A stretch of 64,000 nt of DNA from positions 62,001 to 126,000 of the forward strand of contig JARFIW010001453.1 in assembly GCA_036346225.1 (NCBI GenBank), read 5' to 3'. The notes beneath the pieces are model-generated. The model was given only the letters and a program-made list of their open reading frames with translations, was not told where the DNA came from and did no database searches. The stretch comes from Platerodrilus igneus (lineage: Eukaryota; Arthropoda; Insecta; Coleoptera; Lycidae). Made by a program: the position numbers and the translations under genes. Positions 48,601 to 61,640 of this stretch are shown here, one piece after another; the stretch's first letter is position 1, and every line of letters begins with the position of its first letter.

Positions 48601-49331
48601 TTTTGTCTTTCTTCGGCATCAATATCCCACGTAATTAATTTGTGCTCAGAGAGCGTTTCCTCGTCCGTCCTAAGTTCCCAATTATGAATTTTCCCTAACA
48701 TTTCGTGCGAGGCTGCAGTAATATCTATAAAACTGCTGCCTCTATGCCCCTCAAACGTAGGTGAATCATTAGTGTTTATCACACTAAGGTCCCATTCCGT
48801 AAAAAGATCAGCAACCTGCGAGCCTCTATCGTCTTCGATAGAGCTGCTCCATAGTGGCGACTTGGCATTAAAATCTCCCCCGGTGATTAGATTTTTATTT
48901 CTGCCGATTTTACGAATAATATTATCTACTTGATTTATCAAGTCTTCGGTTTGGGGATTTTCCCTCCGGGAATCGACCGGCGGGAGGTACGCGCTTATTA
49001 CATAGAACGCATTCCCCCCTGATTTGATTTCGGCCGTCGTTAAAAATTCGTTCGATAAATTATTTAATATAATTCCGGCGCACGTCCCATTATTTATTAT
49101 TATCCCGCTACGCGGTCGTTCACTATTCGCGTTTAAGACGGTAACCCCTCTCCCAAAACCTGTTATTTTGTGGCCATACAGGTGCGGTTCTTGTATAAGC
49201 CCGATGTCGATATTATTTTCGCCGAATAACTTTACGAAGTTATTTGTATCCCCTTTTCCTTTCCCGAGATTTAATTGCGCGAATTTTATCTTCTTGCTTC
49301 TTTTAAATCTATCTTTTTCTTCACGGTCCAT
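45678..49331 (-). pseudogene. LINE2 ORF2 (endonuclease, RT, RNase H), broken
   Basis: Endonuclease and the first RT part are in the frame starting at 49331. An extra base near 47735 (ccccggg against cccggg in LINE1) shifts frame before RPISLLPVLGK; 46204-47748 then carries RT and RNase H. A 26-bp deletion at 46287, between two ttg repeats, shifts the frame after SDSKSALTAL, and the C-terminal Cys motif lies at 45678-46118. It lacks the two RNase H deletions of LINE1. EIPFKEAITY is preceded by an extra GlyGlu-type insertion relative to LINE1. Confidence 0.85.
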
Positions 49332-50659
49332 AATCGATGTTCCGTGTGATTGCGTTCTTCAATCTCAGCATCGTGGGGCATCTACTCGACTTGGCATCGT
49401 GGCGCGTATCGACCTTCGCGCCACCGCCAGTTCTGTCGTTTGCCCTAGCGCAAACCACACAGCAGGCGGCTGCCCTCCGGCAATTCTTAAACTCGTGTCC
49501 GACTTTGGCACAGTTACCGCACCACTGTACCTTCTCCCTGCACTCTATCGATCTATGGCTGTACTCGTAGCACCTGTAGCACTGAGTCATCGAGAAGTGG
49601 TCCCGGGCCCAGACTCTTCGCCACCTGAGGTTTATAGCGTCGGCTAATAAACGCCCTCGAAGTGTGGGGGTCACTTCGAAGACTACATTGACGAAGGATT
49701 CTAGGTCCCTTTCCGCCAAATCTAAATTTCTCCCTCAGGTGGTCTTCGATTTTCAAATCGCCGAAGCGGGATTCTGGCTCGCGATCAACCGCACCAGTTC
49801 TTTGCTTTCATCCCCGTTTCGACCCCGGAAGAACGAACCGTGGGCGGTTCTTCTCGATGGTCTTCGGCACGAGCTCTTTGCAGTGACCGCCGACCTTCGA
49901 CTGCAATTTCTTTGCGTCTTCTCGACCTGCACACTCAACTACCACACCGCCTCTGCGAGTACTACAAGCTCCGGCCACGACAAACCCATCACGAGCGGGA
50001 TCGACCTTTTTCTTCAGGGTCGACATGACGTCCTCTTTTTCCGCTGGCCTGGCGTCGACCCTAACTGCAAAAGTTGGCGTAGCACCTGCGGCTGCTGCAG
50101 CATACGACGACTTCCGCGGCATAGGCACTTCCTGGCTCCGGGAACACTGCTGTCCTAAAACAGAAGTTACCACCGCTGGATTTCCCCCGACAATATTAGC
50201 TCTCCCAGAATCACTAGCCATAAGCCGCAGCGCCCTAACCATACCTATAAGTTGATTCGCCGCGTCGAGGAAATCATCCACGGCGTAGCGAATCCGCTTC
50301 ATATCGTCTACAACGATAGTGGCAGAGGTCGTCGGCACCCTCCCGGAGATGACCGCGTGCGCCTTCCTCACCCTCAATCTCAGGAGGTTCATCGAGGTCG
50401 CTAACAGCAACGTTACCGTCGCTGCTAGTCGACATCCTTCGATGGGCTTTCGAAGTTGAGGGCGATTCTGGCGCCGCAACCACCCCAGGGGGCCCCGACA
50501 CGACCGCCGCAGACGCAGGCTCCTCTACCTCCTTCTGAATCCCTAACCTAACGTCCTTTAATATCACCTTCAACTGTTTCCCCCAACAGCGCCCTTAGCC
50601 TCCGACCGATCTCCCCTCTTCTTCCTGGGCAACGGCTCCTCGTCGCGGTGGACCACCAT
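49321..50659 (-). pseudogene. LINE2 ORF1 (Gag-like), multiple frameshifts
   Basis: Same protein as LINE1 ORF1 with the three zinc knuckles in 49321-49719. Single-base losses near 49700, 49770, 49800 and 49825 break the middle. The N-terminal pieces are 49808-50479 and 50274-50573. It has more small indels than LINE1 in G/C runs, a pattern also produced by sequencing error. Ends with the same 11-nt overlap with ORF2. Confidence 0.8.
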
Positions 50660-52909
50660 GCTGACAAAACTATCAACAAAGAATGACACCTGAAACGCAG
50701 CTCAAAAAACGACTTGACCGTTACGACGCATAAAGAACGACGCTAGAAGAGCGCAAAACGTTGGTCCAATAAAAATGTTTTGTTTAAAGGTGAGCCGTAA
50801 GCAACCTTGTATAAATTTAAACTTCGAACCGCCCAATTAAATATCAAATTTTAACAAAAATACAACAAGCACTAAGCGTTAAAATAACAACTAGAACCAA
50901 ATAAATTCCCTAACGCAATAAAAATATCTCGATTCAAATGTACCGTAAAGAACACTATTTATTTATTTTAAATTTTTTAAAACCGCCAAATCAAATCTAA
51001 ATAAACTAATTACTTCAAAATATCTAATTTATAAATAACAACACTTTATTTTTAAATGTGAAATTAACAAAATAAGGTCGAGCGCAATCGGAATGCTGTA
51101 CCCGGAAATGACCTTTCACTTAATCACTTGGTAACTAGCACAACCTTTAACTATCACACCGCTTAATTACACTAAAATCGATTTTAAAGGAGCTTTCAAG
51201 TACGCGTGTACTTAAATTACGGAAAATTTATATTAAAATTGTTTTAAAATTTACAGTTTTTAAGTTATTTATTTGATTTAAAAGGGGCTAGATTTTTGTT
51301 TTAGATTATTATTTGATTATACGCGCACTATAAAAAATTCACACATTTTTAATATGTTTTACCCGGCTTTTTAATTCGATTTACGCGGTTTTTGTTTTAA
51401 ATTTATTAAATACGCCTTTTTAAGTTATTTTGAAATTATTTTTGAGTATTTGTTTAGTAGGTTTTTAGTTTATTACCCCCAAATTTAGTAGGTTTATTTT
51501 AAAACGCGGATTTTAATTTAAATTACAAAGAAAAACACGATTTATTTATTTATTTAATTTAAATTCTGTTTTTAAATTTTATTTTACAGCCCTGTATTTA
51601 AAATTTGATGCCACACAATTATAAAATTAAAACACAATAAACAACACAGCTTCAAACAAAATAATATAAAATTAAATAGCAAAAACCCTAGATAAAAACT
51701 TACTTCTTAGTTGCTGAAGCGGAGCACTACAAAAACACGTCCGCTCGCTTCAAGCGGTAACTAGAAAGTGATGGAGTTGTAAGGCATTATAATTTGAATA
51801 AGGGCCGCTATACTTGCGGCCACGTCCCCAATGCTCCACCCAGGAGGTACTACATTGGGTTTAAACGCGAAAAATAATCGTGCTTCTAATTAATTCTAAC
51901 TTTAATTAATCCACCCTAAATAAAATTCAAGAAAAAAAAACCTAACAAACCTAAAAATCTGACAAACTGAAACAAAAAATAAAACAAAAACTAAAAACAG
52001 GGCTTAAATAATGGTACTCCTAGCGCTGACTTTGGAGTGTACCCGATCAACAAGACACAAGCAAAAATGAGAGGGTGAGGGATCCGTAATACCGGATAGC
52101 AGACGCCGGCTCTGCTTACCAGTACGACCTGAAGGGTCGTCTTAAAACTATCCAAATCTAGCTAACTAATTTAAATCCATCCCGAGCTTTCCCTATCATT
52201 CCCTAACTGATTTATATTATGATTACAATCTTCGCAATTCTACTCTTCCTTCTCAAATATATACTGCAACCAAAATGGCGACAGAACGTCAAACAAAACA
52301 AATAAGCCACATAATACTACAATACATGCTAATAAATAAATATAAAGTGTAAATATAAAATATTAATAAATAATTATATAGATATATAAATAAATGTCTA
52401 ATAAGCGTTAAGCATATAGCAGTGCACAAAATAGCAAAAGCATCACCGTATTTAGCAGGTGCACTCGCACAAGCATTATGTCGGCTAGCGCCATTACGCA
52501 CAAAACGTGCTTGTTAAATTATTTCAAAAACTACTAATTAGTGTAAATCAATGCTTGTGCGAGTACAGTCGCCACAATTTAAGTCTTACCTCGATAATAA
52601 AATTCTCCAGCATCCGAAGATCTGGTCGTCTGCCTACATCTAACTGTAACTTACTTCTAAGGGGAAGATGGGGTGCACTGCTAAAGTCCTGGTGGGTATG
52701 CACTAAATGTTCTGGGGGGATCACAATCACTATCACTTCACTTTCAAGTCCTGGGGGGATGCGCGGTTTCACTCTATTTTATTGTCTTTGTTTATTTTAT
52801 TGATTTAATTTAATGAGGGTTTCTGATTTATTTGTTATTGTTTATTTGTTATTATTTATTCCCGATTTCCCGATTTTCCGCGCATAATTATGAAGATAGG
52901 CAGTGATTG

Positions 52910-53231
52910 TGTTAGTAATAACGCTAGTGGTAGTGATATCCCACGCGCAGGATACGCCACTGTAGTGACGCGCTCGTGTTACGACTCGCCGGTAGACAGG
53001 TGTAGTGGAGTTCCGTCGTGACCGTGATATACAACAGACGTACTCGCGCTCTAACGCGATGTATAATGTTTACATTAATAACCATTGTACATGTATAATA
53101 TTTAAGTTGTACGTTATGTTGAATTATTCCTGTGTTAACTTGAGTTCTGTTTCTTATTAAATCGCTTTATATAAATGCATTTTGCTTACTTTCATAGCGT
53201 GTTGAAATGCTCTGTTCTATCACATCCAACA
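52910..53231 (+). mobile_element. Copia solo LTR at the duplicated target site
   Basis: 322 bp, TGTTAG...CCAACA, flanked by gattg at 52905-52909 and 53232-53236, the same duplication as the full-length copia. It differs from the 5' LTR mainly by one T less in a T run. Recombination between the two LTRs would leave exactly this. Confidence 0.92.
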
Positions 53232-56200
53232 GATTGTATTAATGGTGTGGAGGTTTCTCGTGCATATTGGACATTTGGGTATAATTATCATTTTATTTTT
53301 TTTTTAAATATCAGGTTTTGGTTATATCTATGCTCGTATTCTTACTCACGCCAAGTCAATCTAAAAATTTTTCAATCCTCCCACCAACCCCACCGAATTT
53401 TACACGCGGTTGTCATTGTCTAATCTCGTGACCCTTCCCGCGAATTCTTTTAAGGCTGTTCAGAACGCCTTCTGGTTAACCACTTCCCCGACTTCCTCTA
53501 GGTTCTTTGGCCATGCCAGACCTAGGATAGCTAGTTTGCTATCAGCCAACCCTCGATTTTCCGCCTCAAGCGGGCAGTCGAAGAGCACGTGCTCTACGCT
53601 TTCCGCGCCCTCACCGCATTCGCAGCGGTCGCTGTTGGTTAGACCGAACCTTTGTAAATACGCCTTCAGGGCGCCGTGCCCTGTTATCAACTGCACCATT
53701 TTGTGATCGAGCTTAACCTCGATCCTACCTCTAGCTTCTATGCTCGGTATGAATTTGTGGGTCAACCTGCCCGTGGCAGCATTGTTCCACCTCTCTTCCC
53801 ATTGTCGGATTGACTTTTCACGCAGCTTTCTTTTAATCAAAGACTTTGGTATCGACGAATGTGATATTCGAAAGTCTCCCGTCGCGGCCTCTTTAGCTAA
53901 TTCATCAGCCCTATCGTTTCCTACACTACTATTGTGCGACCTGACCCAACAGAACTTTAAACGTCGAAACTCGAGCGCCGTACGCGCTATCCTCCAGACG
54001 TCCGCTTGGAGGTCTGTCGAGGTGTTCATGTTTGTTAAAGCCGTCAGCGCCGATTTACTATCACTGATTATATAATACTCGTCTCTGCCCGTATGGTTTA
54101 TTACGTAATCGATAGCCTCTCGTATGGCTACCAATTCGCACTGGAAAATTGTGCTCCAGTTCGCGAGTTTGGTTTGAAACCGAAACACCTCCCTTTCCTG
54201 CTTATACACGACAAACGCCGCGCCTGCTTGCCCATTGTCCATACGTGAACCGTCCGTATAAATTCTGATACCCATCGTGTCCTCATCACCTTCGACAAAC
54301 TCGATTCCTCTAATATCAGCCGGGTGCCCCAACTCGGATACAACGATCTTACTTGCAATTTCTCTATTACCAAGGTTAAGATCTTGGATAATTTCGCGCC
54401 CTTTTCTATATTTATTAATCGCCTATCTCTAATCTCCCTAACGACATATTCGATAGAGAGAGTCCTACTGATCACCAGGACCGCCTCCGTGGAGGTGGTC
54501 CTGTACACCCTTTTACTGCGGTTATGCGTTGTACGCTCGTCAATTGACGCACCTCCCTGACTTTATAACCTTCTGCCCATACAGAAGCTGCGTACAGCAT
54601 CGCCGGTTTAATTGCTCCGGCATAAACCGTCCTCAGCGATTCGCCTCTGAAACCCCACTTTATTTTAGCCGCCGCCATCATTTTATTTGATATTTCGCCG
54701 CCCTTACTTTTTACGTATTGTACGTGCGCTTTCCAATTTAATTTATCGTCGATCTTGACGCCGAGGTAGGTAATACAATCTTTAAACGGAATTTTCTTCC
54801 CTCCTAGCTCTAGCCTGGGAGGTCTCTGTCCTAGTTTCGTGCCGAAATAAAGCGCCTCTGACTTCGTCGTGTTAAATTTTAATTTTACCGCCTGCGACCA
54901 TTCGTGTAATTTGTTAAGCGCCTCGTTCGGTTTGGTGCGCATATCCATTAACAATCTCGATCTTACAATTAAAAGTGTGTCATCCGCAAACCCAATGATT
55001 GAGCATCCTGCGGGCAACTTGACCCTAAAGATGCTCTCATACAACAACTTCCAAAATGTGGGACCAGAACATGACCCCTGCGGACATCCCCTTTCCACCT
55101 AACGCGACAGAACTTCACCCGGAATTTCAACCTGTGCCAATCGCCCCGAGAAATAACTCTTGACCAAGGACATCAAGTTTCGCGGACAACCCCTACGATC
55201 TAACTCGCAAACGATTAATGGCCACCAGGCAGCATCAAATGCTCCTGAAATGTCCAAAGCAACAACGACACAGTACTCTTTAGCATCTCTCGCCTGCTTT
55301 ATTTCCCCGACAACGAACTCTAACGCGTCGATAGTCGACTTGCCCTCCACGAAACCAAACTGTTTTTTATTAAAACCGCCGCTGTCTCGCACTAGGTGCT
55401 CAATACGCGTAGTCATAACGCGATCTAAAACTTTCCCCAGCACCGGTAGCAAGCTAATTGGACGATAGCTGCCCGGATCTGACGCATCCGCCTTTTTAGG
55501 TTTGGGTATAAATTTCACGTTCTGGATTTTCCAGCAACGCGGATAAACGCCCCTTTCTAAACAAAGATTAAACAACCCGACAAAGACACACGGGACTAAC
55601 AGGCACGCCTCCAGAGCTGCGTCTGAAGTGATTCCATCACGCCCCGGTGCCTTCTTAGGATTCCTCCTCCTAAGAGCCCTGACGACCTCGTGAACTAGGA
55701 TTGCTTTATCGTCACCCGTTCCTTGCGCCTCTGCAGCTTCCCGACGTACTAAATCGTGCGACCCTTCATCCCCCCTCGGGATTATCCGATGGGAAAAATT
55801 TCTGTAGTAAATATTCCGCCGTGGTTTTAAAACCTTCCGTGTATTCGCCATTTGTTTTCTTTATATTACTGAGCGCGATTTTTTGTTGTTTTCCTCTAAT
55901 TTCGCGGTATGCGGTTCCCCAGGGTTCTTTCTCTGAGTTTCGCGTGCAGAATTCTTTAAATTTATTTGTTCGCGTTTCTTCTATTAATATTTTATATTCG
56001 CGGTAACTTTGATTATATTCTATTCTCCGTTGTTCTCTTATATCTCCCGAGGTGCGTTGATAGCGGCGCCTTAGGTTAAGCGTTTCTGCCCGCTTGGTGG
56101 TTAGTTCCCGGGTCCACCAGGGTACGCTGTCTTTAAATGTTTCCTTTTGCGGCATGGAATACGATGACGCGTCTACCACCGCGTCGTTTAATGTTTTCGC

Positions 56201-56660
56201 GAGTGTTTCTACTTCGTCTGCCTCTCGGCAGTTAAATAGTTCATTTTCGAGCAAAGGGATACTTTCGCCAAATTTTTGTTTAAATCGCTCCCAATTTGCA
56301 TTTTTATTACAGAACCGCGGAAATATCGTTAGCTGCTCGTTTGCGTTTGTTTTGGTTTCAACGTCCCATGTTATTAATTTATGGTCAGAGAGCGTTTCCT
56401 CGTCCGACCTTAATTTCCAATTACAAATCGTTTCTAACATTTCGTGCGAGACTGCAGTAATATCTATAAAACTGCTGCCTCTATGCCCCTCAAACGTAGG
56501 TGAATCATTAGTGTTTATCACACTAAGGTCCCATTCCGTAAAAAGATCAGCAACCTGCAAGCCTCTATCGTCTTCGATAGGGCTGCCCCATAGTGGCGAC
56601 TTGGCATTAAAATCTCCCCCGATGATTAGATTTTTATTCCTGCCGATTTTACGAATAATA

Positions 56661-57972
56661 CAGTATTGCCCGAAATAAACAGTACTGAAATTGTAATTGT
56701 TTTGTATATTTAAAAAATACATCTTATTGACACTTTATTATATGTTCTAAATGTGCACCTCCTCGTTCGAGACAGACTTCATAACGATGTTCTAAGTTTC
56801 TGGTCATGTTATTGAATAAGGGTTGTCTCAGGGCCGCGAAGAAGACTCTAACGGCATCCTTTAATTCATCGATGGTTTGTGGTGCCCGTTTGAAAACGGC
56901 ATTTTTAGCCATGCCCCAAATGTATGCGTCTGGAGGTGTGAGGTCTGGAGAATGTGAAGGATAAGGAAGTCAGTAAATCGTGATATGAATTTGCTTGGAA
57001 AATGTTCTTGAAGAAATTGACGAATTGCGGCAGCAGTATGGCAAGTTGCCCCGTCCTGCTGTAAAATTGGTTTCGAAATGCCAAGTTACGTGCACGACAG
57101 AATTGACGTAGATCAGGGATAAATCGTGTTAAAATTTGTCTGTACCTCTGTTGATTAAGTGTGACTTGCCTACCATTCTCTTCGATAAAGTACGGACCAA
57201 TGATTCCGTGTCCGGAAACAGCACACCAGACACTCACTTTTTCACTATGTAAAGGAACCTCTTGAACCTCATCGGGTCTGGCAAAGCCCAGAAATCGATT
57301 TGTGCGACGATTCACATAGCCTGACAAGTGAAAATGTGCTTCGTCTGAAAACCAAACATTTTCAAAAATTCAGGATTTTCATACTGTAACGCGAGAATTC
57401 TGGCGCAATATTCCACTCTACTGCGATAATCCCGAGGATGTAGTTGTTGATGTACCTGAATCACATACGAAAATGTACCCAGCTCTTTCAGGATTCTTTG
57501 AAAGGAAGTTCTTTTTAAATCAAGTTGTAACGCTGTCCTTGCCTGGCTGACTTTCGGATTTTCTAAGATTTGCTCAAAAACACGTTCATGGTTTTTGTTG
57601 TTGTTAACTGTCCTGGGACGCCCCGAGTTTTCTTTTCGTTGGCACAATACACTACCTGTATTTCTAAACTTTTCAATAACCTTCAAAATTACAGCATTAC
57701 TTGGAGAACGTTTATTAAACCTTTGTGTGAATTGATCAGACACGTATAGCAAACTTGCACCATTACGTCGGCCGATTCCGTATGAACAAAAATAATGCTC
57801 TACCAGAAACACTTTCTCCTCTGTACTTAACACCATTTTTAACAATTAGGCCCTACTAATTACTTGTTTGAGGTTTACTTGACAGGTCTATACTAGCTAA
57901 CTTGAGTGTGACAGCGCACGCATAAAAACACCGCCAACTTAGTTTCAGTACTGTTTATTTCGGGCAATACTG
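56661..57972 (-). mobile_element. Tc1/mariner-type transposon in LINE3
   Basis: 1312 bp with 30-bp perfect terminal inverted repeats beginning CAGTATTGCCCGAAATAA and a TA duplication (56659-56660, 57973-57974). Removing it restores the aataatattatc sequence seen in LINE1. Size, ends and target fit the Tc1/mariner superfamily. Confidence 0.92.
56724..57836 (-). pseudogene. Tc1/mariner transposase, frameshifted
   Basis: ATG at 57836 (MVLSTEEKVFLVEHYF). The N-terminal DNA-binding part (57312 onward) has SGRPRTV, typical of the linker in this superfamily. The catalytic part has a D near 57350 before HLSGYVNRRTNRF, VWCAVSGHGIIGPYF, a QDGA aspartate near 57055 (out of the long frame) and SPDLTPPDAY near 56945. 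The end is HRYEVCLERGGAHLEHI and a stop at 56724. Frameshifts near 57340, 57060 and 56910 inactivate it, though all three acidic positions remain in the DNA. Confidence 0.85.
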
Positions 57973-58373
57973 TATTATCTACTTGATTTATCAAGTCTTC
58001 GGTTTGGGGATTTTCCCGCCGGGGATCGACCGGCGGGAGGTACGCGCTTATTACATAGAACGCATTCCCCCCCGATTTGATTTCGGCCGTCGTTAAAAAT
58101 TCGTTCGATAAATTATTTAATATAATTCCGGCGCACGTCCCATTATTTATTATTATCCCGTTACGCGGTCGTTCACTATTCGCGTTTAAGACGGTAACCC
58201 CTCTCCCAAAGCCTGTTATTTTGTGGCCATACAGGTGCGGTTCCTGTATAAGCCCGATGTCGATATTATTTTTGATGAATAACTTTACGAAGTTATTTGT
58301 TGCCCCTTTACCTTTCCCGAGATTTAGTTGCGCGAATTTAATCTTCTTGCTTCTTATGGACTTTGTTTTATCT

Positions 58374-59750
58374 TCACAGTCCATAATCGATGTTTCGTGT
58401 GATTGCGTTCTTCAGACGCTGCATCGTGGGGCATCTACTCGACTTGGCGTCGTGGCGCGTATCGACCTTCGTGCCACCGCCAGATCTGTCGTTTGCCCTG
58501 GCGCAAACCACACAGCAGGGGACTGCCTTCCGGCAATTCTTGAATTCATGCCTGACCTCGGCACAGTTACCGCACCACTGTACCTTCTCCCTGCATTCCA
58601 TCGATCGATGGCCGTCCTCGTAGCACCGGTAACACTGGGTCATCGAGAAGTGGTCCCAGGCCCATACTCTTCGCCACCTGAGGTTAATAGCATCAGCTAA
58701 TATACGCCTTCGAAGTGTGGGGGTCACTTCGAAGACTACGTTGGCGAAGGGATCTCTAGGGCCCTTTCCGCCAAACCTGAATTTCTCTCTCAGGTGGTCT
58801 TCTAGCTTCAAATCTCCGAAGCGGGGATTCTGGCTCGCAATTAACCGCACGAGCTCTTCAGCCTTCATCCCCGCTTCGACCCCCGGAAGAACGACTCGTG
58901 GACGTTTCTTCTCGATGGTCTTCGCTACGAGTTCTTTGCAGTTTCCGCCGACCTTCAACTGCAGCTTCTTGGCGTCGTCGCGGCCTGCGCACTCCACAAC
59001 GACACCGCCCCGGCGCGTCCTACGAGCCCCGACAACAACAAACTCATCTCGAGCGGGATCGACCTTCTGCTTCAGGGTCGTCATCACGTCGTCCTTCTGG
59101 CCTGGCCTGGCGTCGACCCTGACAGCATACGTTGGGGCAGAACCTGAAGCCGCAGTGGCGTAGGAGACCTTACGCTGCACCTACGCACCCTAACTCTGGC
59201 CTCCTGAAACGACAGAATTCACCGCCGGACTTCCCCCAACAACACTTGCTCTCCCTGAACCATCTAAACAAAGACGCAGCGCCCTAACCAAACCTATCAG
59301 TTGGTTCGTCACGTCGCGGATATCATCCACGGCGTGCCGAACCATCTTCCTATCCTCCACGACGATAGTGGCGGAGGTCGTCGGCACCTTCCAATAGACG
59401 GCAGCGTGCGCCTTCCTCACCCTGAACTTCAAGAGTTCCAGCTCATCGAGGTCGCTAGCATCAACGCTACCGCTACTGCTAGTCGACATCGTGCGCTGGG
59501 CCTTCGAAGTAGAGGGCAATTCTGGCGCCGCAACCACCACGGGAGGCCCTGACTCTTCCGACACGACCGCCGCAGACAAAGGCTCCTTCTCTACCTCCTG
59601 CACCTCCTCCTGAATCTCTAACATGACGTCCTTAAGTATAACCTTAAGCTGTTTCCCCCAAACAGCGCCCTCAGCCTCCGACCTAGCAGACTCCGACCGA
59701 TCGCCCCTCTTCCTCCTGGGCAGCGGCTCCTCATCGCGGTGGACCACCAT
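58374..59750 (-). pseudogene. LINE3 ORF1 (Gag-like), two in-frame stops
   Basis: A single frame throughout from the ATG at 59750 (MVVHRDEEPLPRRKRGD). It is interrupted only by two TAG codons near 59180-59190, between the N-terminal and middle domains. Knuckles: CYRCYEDGHRSMEC, CGNCAEVRHEFKNC, CVVC...C. Best copy for reading the N-terminal half of the protein. Overlaps ORF2 by 11 nt at ATGGACTGTGA. Confidence 0.82.
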
Positions 59751-60895
59751 GCTGGCAAAACTAACTACAAAGAATGACACCTAAAATACAGCTCAAAAAA
59801 CGACCTAACCGTTACGACGCTATAAGAACGACGCTAGACGAGCGCAAAACGTTGGTCCAATAAAAATGTTTTGTTTAAAGGTGAACCGTAAGCAACCTTG
59901 TATTTATTTAAACTTCGAACCACCCAATTAAATATCAAATTTTAACAAAAATGCAACAAGCACTAAGCGTCAAAATAACAACTAGAACCAAATAAATTCC
60001 CTAACGCAATAAAAATATCTCGATTCAAAATGTACCGTAAAGAACACTATTTATTTATTTTAAATTTTTAAACCGCTAAATCAAATTTAAATAAACTAAT
60101 TAATTCAAAATATTAAAATATCTAATTTATAAATAACAACACTTTATTTTTAAATGTGTAATTAGCAAATAAGGTCGAGCGCAATCGGAATGCGGTTACC
60201 GGAAATGACCTTTCACTTAATCACTTGGTAACTAGCACAACCTTTAACTGTTACACCGCTTAATTACACCAAAATCGATTTTAAAGGAACTTTTAAGTAC
60301 GCGTGTACTTAAATTACGGAAAATTTATATTAAAGTTGTTTTAAAATTTACAGTTTCTAAGTTATTTATTTGATTTAAAAGGGGCTAGATTTTGTTTTTT
60401 GGTTATTATTTGATTATACGCGCACTATAAAAAATTCATACACTTTTTATTTGTTTTACCTGGCTTTTTAAGTCGATTTACGCGGTTTTTGTTTTAAATT
60501 TATTAAATACGCCTTTTTAAGTTATTTCGAAATTATTTTTGAGTATTTGTTTAGTAGGTTATTTGTTTATTATCCCGAAATTTAGTAGGTTTATTTTAAA
60601 ACCGCGGATTTTAATTTAAATTGCAAAGAAATACGCGATTTATTTAGTATTTATTTAATTTAAATTCTGTTTTTAAATTTTATTTTACTGCCTTGTATTT
60701 AAAATTTAAGGCCACACAATTATAAAAATAAAACACAATAAAAAGCAAAGCTTCAAACAAAATAATATATAAAAATAAATAGCAAAAACCCTAGATAAAA
60801 ACTTACTTCTTAGTTGCTGAAGCGGAGCTCGGCAAAACACGTCCACTCGCTTCAAGCGGTAACTAGAAAGTTCCGGAGATGTAAGGCAGCAGAAT
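59751..60895 (-). promoter_or_regulatory. LINE3 5' UTR, truncated at its start
   Basis: AT-rich, collinear with 29717-30850 of LINE1. It lacks the outermost 250-300 bp, so the element's own 5' end is missing or was changed. No gene seen. Confidence 0.55.
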
Positions 60896-61019
60896 TTTTA
60901 TGGTAAAAGGAATCAACTGTTTTCAACTAATTAGATCATTCGACAGGAGTCGAACGACATAGTATTATTATTATTAGATACGTTAGATAAAGGTTTAATA
61001 TTGGAAGTAGATTTAAGCT

Positions 61020-61640
61020 TTAATTCTGTTGACGTATGGGTGCGTTGAATGGTTCTTGTTGAGGACGATTTTGGTTCCTTGAGATATTCACGTCCCGAGT
61101 AGGAATATCTCTGACAAAGTTTTCCGATAAATTATGGTTACATTTTATACATTTAGATTTATAGGTATTGTTACGACCACAGCCATAACAAAAGAGGTTT
61201 TTTGGGTATGTACACACATTATAGGTATGTCCACTTTTCTTACAATTCCAGCAGGTAACTGAGTTAGTTGATGGAGAAACAGGAAGATTAATACTAGATA
61301 GTTTACGAGAGGATTCTGACTGACATGCTAAGTCAGGTTCTAATAAGCCAGATTGTTTTGTTGGTGGAGGGCGGTATTTATGTACACGTAACTTTACTTC
61401 TTGAAGCGAGCGGCATTAATCTTTAAACTGAGGTGAAAAGGAGATATGTTGTAAAGCTAAACGTTTGGAAAAATATGGATTTAGATTTCTTAGAAGTTGA
61501 TCTATAATTTCGTGTTCCGGTGGATTTTTATCTAATCTGCTATATAAAGCTTCCATTGAGGTAATAAAAGAGATTACGTTATCGTTAGGTCCCTGGGTAC
61601 GATTTTTTATTTTATTCCAGAAATCAGTTATATAGCCATG
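61020..61640 (-). pseudogene. Retrotransposon Gag fragment with zinc knuckles
   Basis: On the minus strand: DFWNKIKNRTQGPNDNVISF, EALYSRLDKNPPEHEII and LNPYFSKRLALQH, a stop near 61410, then CWNCKKSGHTYNVC and FCYGCGRNNTYKSKC. This is the retrotrans_gag pattern followed by CCHC motifs. It belongs neither to the copia nor to the gypsy element above. It is cut at its 3' side by LINE3 (60895) and at its 5' side near 61640. Confidence 0.65.

Larger units (their letters stand above)
44578..52109 (-). mobile_element. LINE2: near-identical copy of LINE1
   Basis: Same layout as LINE1 with the same 5' and 3' junctions. Shared junctions (same Rep-like flank on one side, same tandem LINE on the other) show that it is a duplicate of LINE1 and not an independent insertion. 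Confidence 0.85.
43556..52909. repeat. Second copy of the 9.4 kb segment 22555-31962
   Basis: Rep-like fragment, flank, LINE and the tandem LINE 3' UTR up to the copia target site repeat in the same order and orientation with about 1% or fewer differences by eye. Distinguishing changes: 26-bp deletion at 46287, extra bases near 47060 and 47735, small indels in ORF1, and solo LTR instead of full copia. This is either a segmental duplication or two alleles placed in series by assembly. Confidence 0.85.
53403..58384 (-). pseudogene. LINE3 ORF2, interrupted by Tc1/mariner
   Basis: Begins MDCEDKTKS at 58384. Endonuclease continues to LINQVDN, then the transposon, then IIRKIGRNKNLIIGGDFNA. RT (FADDTLLIV) is in 54472-55098 and 55099-55851; RNase H and the Cys motif are in 53460-54332. 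Breaks: frameshift near 55770, in-frame stop at 55099, frameshifts near 54475 and 54335-54400, and a TGA for tryptophan at 53460. Decay is clearly more advanced than in LINE1 and LINE2. Confidence 0.82.
52110..60895 (-). mobile_element. LINE3: diverged R1-like element in tandem upstream of LINE2
   Basis: Its 3' end abuts the LINE2 5' end at 52109/52110 with no spacer or poly(A). It carries a copia solo LTR in the 3' UTR and a Tc1/mariner copy in ORF2. Homology to LINE1 and LINE2 ends near 60895, so it is slightly 5'-truncated. It is more diverged than LINE1 is from LINE2. Confidence 0.8.
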
